A stretch of DNA of 13,036 bases, taken from assembly GCA_002448555.1 (NCBI GenBank), contig DJYV01000026.1, positions 1-13,036 of the forward strand. Direction: 5' to 3'. Positions 5,829-13,036 of the stretch are shown here, one piece after another. The translations under genes and the position numbers were made by a program. Numbering within the stretch: position 1 is the stretch's first letter; every line of letters starts with the position of its first letter. Below the pieces are notes generated by a model that was not told where the DNA came from, searched no databases, and saw only the letters and a program-made list of their open reading frames with translations. Source of the DNA: Flavobacteriales bacterium UBA6969. GTDB taxonomy: Bacteria > Bacteroidota > Bacteroidia > Flavobacteriales_D > Sanyastnellaceae.

Positions 5829-7937
5829 TCATTGCGTAACGAAATCATTGTTTAAAGGAAGAAACCCGTAACTGCGGCTATAGTTCAGCATCTGAGTGGA
5901 AAAGTCATCAGGATAGACCAGTTTGACATCCCCGATCATGCCGTCTTCCACATACGTGGCTTGCATCTCAGGGTTGATGAATCCGCCGTATGGGGCGATA
6001 CCCAATGCTTCCGAACGGGTCAGCACTTCTTCGTGGATGGCTTGGTCTACCTTGACACCATACCCTTCTACCAAAGCCTTGGCCGCCTCGTAATCGCCTT
6101 GTGACTTGATGCGCTGCACTTCCTGCAACAATTCTCCAAACAAGCCGCGCAAGGCTTCGTAGTCCTTGATGTCGAGGAACGTCTTCCCATCGCGCTCCAC
6201 CTTGACAATGGCGCCGCTCTCTTGCGCGCGCTCGAAGCACCAGTGACTGATCCACGCACGGTTGCGCATGTGCGCTTCTTCGATGTCCGCGCCTTGTTCC
6301 AAACGACGCAATTGGAGCATCATCCCGTTTCGGATGTAGCTGTCGTACTCAGACTTACCGGTCTCAAGGGTCTTCATCAATCCGAGTTCAACCATCTTCT
6401 CGTCTAGCATGAAGTACAAGGCCACCAAATCCGCACGGCCTTCCTCCAGGGTGGAGCTGTACTCTTTGATCGTTTGCTTTGGCTCACCTACGCCGTCTTC
6501 CAGTTTTCCTGAAGCGTGGCCGATGACTTCGTGCATCGCGGTGTGCAACTTTCCGGCCAACGCACCGTGGCTCTCAGAACGTGCGACCTCGACGTCATCG
6601 TGTGCAAACTCCGATAACAATCCACCGCCGCTCGCCTTGTCGTAGGCGCTCACGATGTTGCCTAAGCTCACGGATTTGGAACCGTGAACCACGCGAATCC
6701 AATTCGAGTTCGGCAGGTTCACCCCGATGGGCGTGCTGGGTGATGCGTCACCGGCCTCGCCGGCCACGTTCACGACGTTGTATGTAATGCCGACCACCTC
6801 TTTTTTCTTGTGGGCGTCCATGAACGGCATGTGGTCTTCGAACCATTGCGCATTGTCCATGAGGACCTTCATGCGCTCACTGGCGTCGAAATCCTTGATT
6901 TGAACAATGGTTTCGTAGCTACCGGTATACCCCAATGGGTCGTTGTACACCTCGACAAATCCATTGATGTAGTCCACATCGCCCTCGGTGTCCTGGACCC
7001 AGTTGATGTTGTACAACTGCCACTTCTCTAGGTCACCCGTTTCGTAGTAGGCGATGAGGTTGCGCAGCGCAGCGGCTTGCTTGTCGTTTTCTGCGTATTG
7101 CGCCGCTTGATTCAACCAGAACACCACTTGCTCCAAGGCTTCTCCGTACAGACCTCCAACGCGGTAAGCCTGCTCTTCGATTTCACCAGCCGCGTTCTTG
7201 ACCAATCGAGAATTCAAGCTGTACTCCACAGGTGTTCGGCTGCCTTCTTCAACAATGCTCGCCAGGTAGGCTTGGGCCTCCTCTGTGCTCACGTCAGGCG
7301 CGTAAAAGTTCACAGCAGAAGCCTCCACCAAACCCTTGGTACCATCTTGTTCAACTTTCTTCGCTTCCACTGCTGGATCGAAGATGACGGCCATCAATTC
7401 ATCTGACACCTCAGCGCCAACAGCTTCGACCAGCTCAGCAAAATACGCTTGGGAAAACTCGGGCATGATCTTGGTGTTGGCATAGTGGTGGTGAATGCCG
7501 TTGGAAAACCAAATGCGCTTGAGGTAGGTCTCAAAGCGGTTCCACCCGTTGGTCGACTTGTCACCCTCAAAGCTCGTGTAGATGGACTCGAGCAAGTGAC
7601 GGATGCGCAAGTTGTACCGGTTGTTCTGGTCGTACATCATGTCCCGACCGCTCAATCCCGCTTGGTTCAAGCAATAGACCAACGCCCGTTGCTTCGGGGA
7701 AAGTTGATCCCATCCGGGCACTTGGTACCGAATCATCTTGAGGTCCGCGAATTGTTCGGTTTGCCAAACGAATCCGCTGGCATCCGGCTCACTAGCTCCC
7801 TTTTCGGTTGCGACGCTTGGCGCCCAGTCGTCTGAAGTGTTGCCGTCATTGGATCCGCTGCCGTCTCCACAGCCAATCAAAGCCAAGGATGCTGCCGCGA
7901 AAACAATCGCTGAATGGGTAAATAATTTTGAGGGCAT
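5829..7937 (-). CDS. Dipeptidyl peptidase III (peptidase family M49), lipoprotein
   Basis: A zinc metallopeptidase of 702 residues expected to remove dipeptides from the N-terminus of oligopeptides. The M49 zinc motif HExxGH is at 469-474 (HEVIGH, then ASGKL), with H469 and H474 as ligands and E470 catalytic. The second motif, normally EECRA[E/D], reads EEGRAD at 498-503, with E499 as third ligand. The roughly 30-residue spacing from H469 to E499 matches the short Bacteroides-type DPP III rather than the eukaryotic form. The N-terminal domain has the family segment QLSPKQRALVY...GRDMMYDQN...YNLRIR. The start is a bacterial lipoprotein signal with lipobox ALIGC (C23), followed by a Gly/Ser/Asp/Asn-rich linker, so the enzyme is probably tethered at the envelope rather than cytosolic. 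It is divergent from the LptF/G-family gene with 55 bases between starts, and precedes the T9SS protein gene. Confidence 0.93.
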   Translation of the reverse strand: MPSKLFTHSAIVFAAASLALIGCGDGSGSNDGNTSDDWAPSVATEKGASEPDASGFVWQTEQFADLKMIRYQVPGWDQLSPKQRALVYCLNQAGLSGRDMMYDQNNRYNLRIRHLLESIYTSFEGDKSTNGWNRFETYLKRIWFSNGIHHHYANTKIMPEFSQAYFAELVEAVGAEVSDELMAVIFDPAVEAKKVEQDGTKGLVEASAVNFYAPDVSTEEAQAYLASIVEEGSRTPVEYSLNSRLVKNAAGEIEEQAYRVGGLYGEALEQVVFWLNQAAQYAENDKQAAALRNLIAYYETGDLEKWQLYNINWVQDTEGDVDYINGFVEVYNDPLGYTGSYETIVQIKDFDASERMKVLMDNAQWFEDHMPFMDAHKKKEVVGITYNVVNVAGEAGDASPSTPIGVNLPNSNWIRVVHGSKSVSLGNIVSAYDKASGGGLLSEFAHDDVEVARSESHGALAGKLHTAMHEVIGHASGKLEDGVGEPKQTIKEYSSTLEEGRADLVALYFMLDEKMVELGLMKTLETGKSEYDSYIRNGMMLQLRRLEQGADIEEAHMRNRAWISHWCFERAQESGAIVKVERDGKTFLDIKDYEALRGLFGELLQEVQRIKSQGDYEAAKALVEGYGVKVDQAIHEEVLTRSEALGIAPYGGFINPEMQATYVEDGMIGDVKLVYPDDFSTQMLNYSRSYGFLPLNNDFVTQ

Positions 7938-7980
7938 GCTTGCGTTGTTATCTGGTTAGCGACGGCAAGTTACAGCATCC

Positions 7981-7988
7981 TATCTTTG
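7981..7988 (+). promoter_or_regulatory. Candidate -7 promoter box (TATCTTTG) for the LptF/G operon
   Basis: A perfect match to the Bacteroidota -7 consensus TAnnTTTG, ending four bases before the GTG start at 7993. The upstream -33 element is poor: TTAG at 7956-7959 with 21-base spacing is the closest match. If used, transcription would begin at or within a base or two of the start codon, giving a leaderless mRNA. Confidence 0.45.
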
Positions 7989-7992
7989 AAAC

Positions 7993-9390
7993 GTGAGACG
8001 ATTCGCGAGCCTCTTGTTGCGGTCATTTTTGGCACCCTTTGCCGTCACCATGCCCGTGGCGTTGTTCATTTTGGACATGCAATTCTTGTGGGTGTACGCC
8101 GATGACTTGATTGGCAAAGGACTCGCACCCTGGGTCATCGCGGAGCTGATGATTTACGCCTCAGCACGGTTGGTGAACCTCGCCCTTCCCTTGGCCATCC
8201 TCGTTGCCTCCATCATGGCCTTTGGTTCGCTGGCCGAACGCAATGAACTCACGGCCCTCAAATCAGCGGGACTTTCGGTCTTCCGCATTTTTCGTCCATT
8301 GATTGTCACCATGCTTTTGATTTCAATGGGCGCCTTTTGGTTCTCCAACGCAGCATGGCCGGTGGCCAACCTCAAGTTCAGGGCCCTGCTCTTCTCGGTC
8401 ACGCAAAAGAAGCCAACGTTGAACCTCATTCCGGGCGCATTTTACAATGGCATCGAAGGGTTTGCCATTCGCGTCGAGAGTAAGGAGGAGGACGGCACCT
8501 TGAACGATGTACTCATTCACGACCACCGCGAGGGAGAGACCGGGGTGTCACGCGTCATTCGAGCCGAGCAAGGCACCATGGTGCAAGAAGGAAACCGGCT
8601 CACCATAGCCTTGTCGAACGGCTTCAGCTATGAAGAAGACCTGGAGCAATCCAAACGGCGAAAGGAACGCCTCCACCCCCACATCGCCTCTTCCTTCGAA
8701 CGGCAAGAGTTCGAAATTGACCTCGCCTCGTTGGATTTCAGCAAGGCCGACGAAGGCCTTTTCAAACGCGCCCACGAGATGATGACCGTAGCGCAGCTCG
8801 GCCATGCGATGGATTCACTGCAGGGGCTCGTGGAACAACGCTTAGAGGAAGTCGAGTTGTATGGAGGCCGACAAACCGTGCTTTTGCGGGATACAGTGTC
8901 CGCCGCGGGGACAGCGCAAGCAGCGGGGCCACTCTGGACGGCCATGTCCCCCACAGAAAGGCGCATGGCATTCGACGGCGCGCGCAGCTTGGCCCGCAAC
9001 ACCCGACAAGGGATTGCCAACGGCATTGAAAATGCAGATACGCGGGTTCGGGCCATGAACCGGCACGCGATTGAGTGGCACAGAAAGTTCTTCTTGGCAC
9101 TCAGTTGCATCTTGTTGTTTTTCATTGGCGCGCCGCTCGGCGCCATCATCCGCAAAGGTGGTCTGGGCATGCCAACAGTATTGGCCATTGGCATTTTTCT
9201 CGCCTTCTACATCCTTTCCATGATCGGCGAGCAAATGGTCAAAGCAGGAACGGTCACACCGGCATTTGGCATGTGGATGAGCTCGCTCGCGCTGCTACCC
9301 TTCGCGATCTACTTCACGAGGCAGGCCATGCGCGATGCACAAGCTTTCCAGGTCAACTGGCCATTTCGTTTTTTCCGCAAAAAAAATTGA
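7993..9390 (+). CDS. LptF/LptG family permease
   Basis: A membrane component of an LptB2FG-type ABC exporter that extracts lipopolysaccharide, or a related lipid, from the inner membrane. At 465 residues it is about 100 longer than E. coli LptF/LptG. Helices are predicted at about 12-34, 58-80 and 102-122; the loop ERNELTALKSAG (82-93) is the coupling helix that contacts the ATPase. A periplasmic beta-rich domain spans about 135-250, and a charged helical stretch at about 255-360 has no E. coli counterpart. Three C-terminal helices lie at about 366-386, 394-412 and 424-442. An in-frame TGA two codons upstream (7987-7989) makes the GTG at 7993 the first possible start, and its N-terminus fits the family (SFLAPF...MQFLW...DDLIGKGL). 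The sequence does not decide between F and G type. The next gene starts three bases after the stop. No lptB or partner gene is seen. Confidence 0.92.
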   Translation: MRRFASLLLRSFLAPFAVTMPVALFILDMQFLWVYADDLIGKGLAPWVIAELMIYASARLVNLALPLAILVASIMAFGSLAERNELTALKSAGLSVFRIFRPLIVTMLLISMGAFWFSNAAWPVANLKFRALLFSVTQKKPTLNLIPGAFYNGIEGFAIRVESKEEDGTLNDVLIHDHREGETGVSRVIRAEQGTMVQEGNRLTIALSNGFSYEEDLEQSKRRKERLHPHIASSFERQEFEIDLASLDFSKADEGLFKRAHEMMTVAQLGHAMDSLQGLVEQRLEEVELYGGRQTVLLRDTVSAAGTAQAAGPLWTAMSPTERRMAFDGARSLARNTRQGIANGIENADTRVRAMNRHAIEWHRKFFLALSCILLFFIGAPLGAIIRKGGLGMPTVLAIGIFLAFYILSMIGEQMVKAGTVTPAFGMWMSSLALLPFAIYFTRQAMRDAQAFQVNWPFRFFRKKN

Positions 9391-9393
9391 GGC

Positions 9394-10590
9394 ATGCGCA
9401 TTCTTCAACTCTGCCATAAACCCCCGCGTCCGAGTCAGGACGGTGGATGCAGGGCGATGGATGCCTTGACTCGGGGGCTATTGGCCGACGGGCACCAGGT
9501 GAAATTGCTCTCCATTGCGACGGAAAAACACCCGTGGCGGGCGGCGGATGTGGATGCCGAGTACATCCAACAGACCGGCATCGAAACGGTGCACCTCGAC
9601 ACCCGGGTCAACCGGGTGGATGCTTTTGCCAATTTGTTGACCGGTGACAGCTACAACATCAGCCGATTTCACGCGCCCGAACTCGAACAACTACTCGTGC
9701 ACGTGCTCCGGCGGCAGGTCTTCGATTTGGTCATCTTCGAGAGCTTGTTCACCGCACCGTACCTACCCCTCGTGCGGAAATATTGCGACGGCCCTCTCAT
9801 GTTGCGGGCGCACAACGTGGAGCACCGCATTTGGGAATTGATGGCCGCTGAAACGGAAACGTTCACGAAGCGCATGTATCTGCAGCATTTAGCGGAACGC
9901 CTGAAGGCCTACGAGGTGAATGCGCTCCATGATTTTGATGCCATCGCGGCCATCTCGGCGAAGGACTGCGAAGACTTCAAGGCTTTGGGGTGCACCTGTC
10001 CGGTGTTCACTTTGCCATTTGGCCTCGACGAATCCGAGTTGCCACCGGCCACACCGGGGCCCATTGATCACGTCTTTCACATCGGTGCCATGGATTGGGA
10101 TCCGAATGTACAGGGAGTTCAGTGGTTTTTGGATCAAGTATGGCCAACCGTCCTACGCGAGCTTCCGGAAGCACAATTGAAGCTTGCGGGACGAAAATTC
10201 AACGACCAGCTCGATGTGCAACGGACAAACACGACGGTTCTGGGCGAAGTGCCCGACGCGTGGGATGTGCTCTGCGGTTCGGGCATCATGGTCATCCCCT
10301 TGCGCTCCGGAAGCGGCATGCGCATCAAAGCGATTGAAGCCATGGCGGCTGGACGTCCCGTGGTCTCCACCTCCCTCGGGATGGAGGGCATTCACGGTCA
10401 ACACGGCACGCACTTTTTCATCGCAGACGATGCCAATTCGTTTGCCCAGCGCATCATCGACTTGCACAACAACCCCCGGCAAGCACAGGAAATGGGCGAA
10501 GCAGCACGCGCTTTCATCGAAACCGAATTTTCCAATCAAGCCCTGACGCAGTCACTCATCCGTTCCATCCAACGCATCTTTGACCTGTGA
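9394..10590 (+). CDS. Glycosyltransferase, GT4-like (GT-B fold)
   Basis: Predicted to transfer a sugar from an activated donor to an envelope glycan or lipid; donor and acceptor are unknown. At 398 residues it is a two-domain GT-B protein. The N-terminal domain opens MRILQLCHKPP, with DGGCRAMDALTRGL at 16-29 and the family segment RAHNVEHRIW (138-147). The C-terminal domain carries GAMDWDPNVQG (231-241) and the nucleotide-sugar motif PLRSGSGMRIKAIEAMAAGRPVV (292-314). The second glutamate of the classical EX7E pair is present (E305), but the first position is Ser (S297), as in the branch with an SGSGMRIK loop. There is no transmembrane segment, so it should act on the cytoplasmic face. The start lies three bases after the LptF/G gene, and the end overlaps the next glycosyltransferase by four bases. 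Confidence 0.93.
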   Translation: MRILQLCHKPPRPSQDGGCRAMDALTRGLLADGHQVKLLSIATEKHPWRAADVDAEYIQQTGIETVHLDTRVNRVDAFANLLTGDSYNISRFHAPELEQLLVHVLRRQVFDLVIFESLFTAPYLPLVRKYCDGPLMLRAHNVEHRIWELMAAETETFTKRMYLQHLAERLKAYEVNALHDFDAIAAISAKDCEDFKALGCTCPVFTLPFGLDESELPPATPGPIDHVFHIGAMDWDPNVQGVQWFLDQVWPTVLRELPEAQLKLAGRKFNDQLDVQRTNTTVLGEVPDAWDVLCGSGIMVIPLRSGSGMRIKAIEAMAAGRPVVSTSLGMEGIHGQHGTHFFIADDANSFAQRIIDLHNNPRQAQEMGEAARAFIETEFSNQALTQSLIRSIQRIFDL

Positions 10591-11819
10591 AAATTATCGT
10601 ACTCACGTCGAGGCTTCCGTGGCCACTTGATAAGGGGGATAAGCTGCGTGCTTATCACCAGATGCGGGAATTGGCCAAAACCCATGACATCTATTTGTTC
10701 TGCCTGACGTCCGGAAACACAGCACACGTACAGGCCGAATCCACTCCGCTGGCCAGCATCGTCCGTGGCCTCAAAGTTCACCGAATGAGCGCCGTTAAGC
10801 GTTTCAGCCGGCTTGCGTTTGCGCCGCTGAGTTCTCGGCCATTCCAAGTGCACTGGTTCTACCAACGCGCAGCCCAGCGCAGCCTCGATGCATGGGTCAA
10901 CGAAATTCAGCCGGACCTCATCTACTGCCAATTGGTGCGTATGGCAACCTATGTGCAGCACATGCATCACATACCCAAGGTCATCGATTACATGGATGCG
11001 CTGAGCGCAGGCATCGCTCGCCAGTCCCGCTTGGCTCCGAGGCTCATGCGTTGGTTGTACCGAATCGAATACCGCCGACTCAGAGGCTTCGAAGCCACCG
11101 TATTCGACTATTTTGATGGAAAGACCATCATCAGCGGAGCCGATCGAAAACTCATTCAGCACGCTGAACACCACCTCATTGAAGTGGTGCCCAACGGCAT
11201 CGATACGGAATTTTTCAGCCCCAAAAGCTTGCCTGAGCACCATCGGGAAGACCGGGTTGTATTGTTTTCCGGGAACATGAGCTATCCGCCAAACGTAGAT
11301 GCCGCCAAGCAACTTGTCCAAGAAGTCCTTCCCCGCATCAAGACCACGGGCGTACGGGTGCTGATTGCCGGTACCGACCCGACTCCTGATGTGCGGGCCC
11401 TCGCGGGTGAGAATGTCGAAGTCACCGGTTGGATGGAGAACATCCGAAGCGCATACGCTCGAGCAACGTTATTTGTCGCGCCGCTTCGAATCGGAACCGG
11501 TCAGCAGAACAAAATCCTCGAAGCGATGGCGATGGAATTGCCGTGCATCACGACCCAGCACGTGGCCAGCGGTTTTCCGAAGATGGACTCCCCCGCACCG
11601 CTGCACGTGGCCAATTCACCCGAAGGATTGGCGCGGCACGTAGACCGATTTCTCAGCGATGAAAACGAGTCCCAGACCGTGCGGAGTTTGTCACGTCAGT
11701 GGGTTGAAAAACACTGCGACTGGAGTACTTCGACGGAAAAACTTACCGATACATTCGTACATTCAATGTCCAACGAAACGGATTCTTCGGTATGGCCCAA
11801 TCAGACCCCAGCCTCTTAG
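10587..11819 (+). CDS. Glycosyltransferase, GT4-like, similar to PEP-CTERM/EpsH1-associated sugar transferases
   Basis: A second GT-B glycosyltransferase, 410 residues, distinct from the preceding one. Signatures in order are PWPLDKGDKLRAYH (11-24), VIDYMDALS (132-140), VPNGIDTEFFSP (201-212), SGNMSYPPNVDA (228-239) and APLRIGTGQQNKILEAMAM (298-316, E312). This set resembles the sugar transferases first described with exopolysaccharide EpsH1/PEP-CTERM loci (TIGR03087-like), although no exosortase is present here. The start is a GTG inside GTGA, overlapping the previous stop by four bases, which indicates translational coupling. The last 15 or so residues are Ser/Thr/Asn-rich and overlap the next gene by 28 bases in another frame. 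Substrate is unknown; together with the upstream transferase it could make consecutive linkages in an envelope glycan. Confidence 0.92.
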   Translation: MKIIVLTSRLPWPLDKGDKLRAYHQMRELAKTHDIYLFCLTSGNTAHVQAESTPLASIVRGLKVHRMSAVKRFSRLAFAPLSSRPFQVHWFYQRAAQRSLDAWVNEIQPDLIYCQLVRMATYVQHMHHIPKVIDYMDALSAGIARQSRLAPRLMRWLYRIEYRRLRGFEATVFDYFDGKTIISGADRKLIQHAEHHLIEVVPNGIDTEFFSPKSLPEHHREDRVVLFSGNMSYPPNVDAAKQLVQEVLPRIKTTGVRVLIAGTDPTPDVRALAGENVEVTGWMENIRSAYARATLFVAPLRIGTGQQNKILEAMAMELPCITTQHVASGFPKMDSPAPLHVANSPEGLARHVDRFLSDENESQTVRSLSRQWVEKHCDWSTSTEKLTDTFVHSMSNETDSSVWPNQTPAS

Positions 11820-12763
11820 CAGGTATCCCCACCCTCGATATTCGCGCCTTCATCAACGGCAGCGAAGCGGAGAAAGCAGCCTTCGCCGCAGCACTCGGTG
11901 AAGCGTACGAAACCATCGGATTCGCGGCGATTCACGGCCATGGCATTTCCGACGAATTGATTGCACGGCTCTACAGCGAGTCCGAGGCGTTTTTTGCCCT
12001 ACCTGCGGAAACCAAGCGTCAGTACGCCCGCCCCGAGACGAACAATCAGCGCGGATTTGTCTCCATGGGCATTGAACACGCGAAGGACAGCGAGGCAGCA
12101 GACTTGAAAGAATTCTGGCAGGTGGGACAACCCCATCCTCCGGCCAACCACGATCCTTTGCACTTCCCCAGCAACGACGATGTCAAAGAGCGCCCTGCGT
12201 TTCAGCAGACCACCGTGGCGACGTTTGAGGCGCTCGAAGCGCTCGGACAAACCGTACTGCGTGCCATTGCCATTCACCTCGGCGTGGATGAATTCTACTT
12301 CGATGACTGGGTTCGAGGAGGAAACTCCATACTCCGTGCCATTCATTACCCACCCATCACGACTGAGCCGGATTCGGCAGTTCGTGCCGGTCAGCATGAG
12401 GACATCAACTTGATCACGTTGCTCGTGGGTGCATCGGCATCCGGCTTGGAAGTCCTTCGCAACGACAACACGTGGATTCCCATCACGGCTCTGCCTGAAC
12501 ACATCGTCGTCAATGTGGGTGACATGCTCCAGCGTCTCACCAACCACCGGTTGAAGTCAACCACCCACCGGGTTGTGAATCCGCCCCGTGCCGAATGGAG
12601 CAAACCCCGGTTCTCCATGCCGTTCTTCTGTCATCCGCAGCCGGACATGCGGCTGGATGCCATGGCGCACTTGGTTGAAGCGGGGGCTGAACCGGTCGAC
12701 CCACCTATCAGTGCCGGTGAGTACCTCGAACAACGGTTGCGTGAGATTGGATTGGCCAAGTAG
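11792..12763 (+). CDS. Isopenicillin N synthase-like Fe(II)/2-oxoglutarate oxygenase
   Basis: A non-haem iron oxygenase of 323 residues. The N-terminal DIOX_N-type region starts IPTLDIRAFI (13-22) and includes ETIGFAAIHGHGI. The C-terminal jelly roll has the metal triad H202-x-D204 (in GQHED) and H259 (in STTHRVV), and the 2-oxoglutarate-binding R273-x-S275 (RFS). The R-x-S pair favours a 2-oxoglutarate-dependent enzyme over true isopenicillin N synthase, which lacks 2-oxoglutarate use; no penicillin-type genes are nearby. Relatives hydroxylate, desaturate or cyclise small molecules, so substrate cannot be read from sequence. The ATG at 11792 lies inside the preceding glycosyltransferase gene (28-base overlap) and gives the expected N-terminus. 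Co-translation with the glycosyltransferases suggests, but does not prove, a role in the same envelope pathway. Confidence 0.93.
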   Translation: MAQSDPSLLAGIPTLDIRAFINGSEAEKAAFAAALGEAYETIGFAAIHGHGISDELIARLYSESEAFFALPAETKRQYARPETNNQRGFVSMGIEHAKDSEAADLKEFWQVGQPHPPANHDPLHFPSNDDVKERPAFQQTTVATFEALEALGQTVLRAIAIHLGVDEFYFDDWVRGGNSILRAIHYPPITTEPDSAVRAGQHEDINLITLLVGASASGLEVLRNDNTWIPITALPEHIVVNVGDMLQRLTNHRLKSTTHRVVNPPRAEWSKPRFSMPFFCHPQPDMRLDAMAHLVEAGAEPVDPPISAGEYLEQRLREIGLAK

Positions 12764-12806
12764 CGGGTTTAACGCGCGTTGTGAAACCAGTTAAAGTTTC
12801 TTTAGA

Positions 12807-12823
12807 AAATCGCGGTGCGATTT
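12807..12823. terminator. Short hairpin downstream of the oxygenase gene (weak terminator or operator)
   Basis: AAATCGC-GGT-GCGATTT: perfect 7-base arms around a 3-base loop, 43 bases after the oxygenase stop and 49 bases before the next start. A run of only three T's closes the stem, so it is a poor intrinsic terminator. It is the only dyad I see in the 109-base gap and might instead be a regulatory site for the downstream gene. Confidence 0.3.
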
Positions 12824-12872
12824 CATCCCGTGGTCGTGTTGCTTTGGTCCTACTACCCTCAACAACCTCACA

Positions 12873-13036
12873 ATGAAAACCCCATTGATTTCTGCCATCC
12901 TTGGCCTTGGCGCCGGATGCATCGGTGCATTCTTGACCTTGCAATCCTACACGCCTCCCGCACCACCAATTCAAGCACCATCAGTTCCCGACTATGCCTT
13001 GACCGCGACCCGTGTTACCGAAGCTGGGGCTATGGC
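12873..13036 (+). CDS. N-terminus of an exported or membrane-anchored protein, possibly a Do/HtrA-type protease (cut by right edge)
   Basis: The frame is open from the ATG at 12873 to the window end, 54 codons. The protein begins MKTPLISAILGLGAGCIGAF, a basic N-terminus plus hydrophobic stretch to about residue 24. This is a signal peptide or N-terminal membrane anchor, although the Cys in GAGC is a possible lipobox-like position. A Pro/Ala-rich linker (YTPPAPPIQAP) follows, then DYALTATRVTEAGAM. Layout and spacing resemble the N-termini of Bacteroidota trypsin-like Do/HtrA proteases, which place a short anchor and linker before the protease domain, but no catalytic residue lies within the window, so the family call is a guess. 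It is separated by 109 non-coding bases from the oxygenase gene and probably has its own promoter; TTGCTTTG at 12839-12846 is a 7/8 match to the -7 consensus without a convincing -33. Confidence 0.6.
   Translation, partial: MKTPLISAILGLGAGCIGAFLTLQSYTPPAPPIQAPSVPDYALTATRVTEAGAM

Noticed and set aside
8628..9234. Long open frames antisense to the LptF/G-family gene (up to 188 codons)
   Set aside because: They lie opposite a clearly recognised gene, have low-complexity Arg/Ser/Pro-rich translations and no recognisable domain; typical shadow frames in GC-rich coding DNA.
11999..12547. 182-codon leftward frame within the oxygenase gene
   Set aside because: Complete overlap with an oxygenase carrying its full catalytic triad; no domain in the antisense product.
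1..13036. Search for CRISPR arrays, tRNA/rRNA, insertion sequences, phage or defence genes
   Set aside because: No spaced direct repeats, no tRNA-like cloverleaf, and no transposase, integrase, nuclease or toxin-antitoxin-like product was recognised.

Overview
The window looks like a chromosomal segment of a Bacteroidota bacterium, probably from the Flavobacteriales or a related marine/aquatic lineage. The evidence is a secreted choice-of-anchor B protein with a C-terminal type IX secretion (T9SS) sorting domain, a BT_3928-type DoxX protein next to a DUF1599 protein, a lipoprotein DPP III of the short Bacteroides type, and promoter-like boxes matching the Bacteroidota TAnnTTTG consensus. GC content is about 53-57% in most genes, so this is not a low-GC Flavobacterium. 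Genus-level placement is not possible from this sequence alone.

Layout. On the minus strand from about 2955 down to the left edge lies a probable operon: a DUF1599 protein, then a BT_3928-like DoxX/thioredoxin-like membrane protein, then a DppB/OppB-type ABC permease. The permease start codon overlaps the preceding stop (TAATG), and the gene runs off the left edge only a few codons before its expected end. Divergent from this, folP (dihydropteroate synthase) reads rightward. The 70-base gap between the two holds a perfect 17-bp palindrome inside a candidate promoter. folP converges, 5 bases apart, on a leftward pair: a lipoprotein zinc dipeptidyl peptidase (M49/DPP III) at 5829-7937, followed by the secreted T9SS choice-of-anchor B protein at 3877-5772. 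The middle of the second gene is markedly AT-rich.

From 7993 a tight rightward unit follows: an LptF/LptG-family permease, two GT4-fold glycosyltransferases and an isopenicillin N synthase-like Fe(II)/2-oxoglutarate oxygenase. Junctions are +3, -4 and -28 bases. The most economical reading is a small envelope glycoconjugate or lipid module, although the oxygenase has no obvious substrate there. After a 109-base gap holding a short hairpin, the N-terminus of an exported or membrane-anchored protein begins, possibly a Do/HtrA-type protease, and is cut by the right edge.

No rRNA, tRNA, CRISPR array, insertion sequence, phage gene or defence system is visible, and most of the window is core or near-core gene content. 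The points most worth a second look are the coupled LptF/G-GT-GT-oxygenase cassette, two promoter boxes placed so close to GTG starts that leaderless transcripts are predicted, the palindrome between DUF1599 and folP, and the sharp base-composition break inside the T9SS protein gene.
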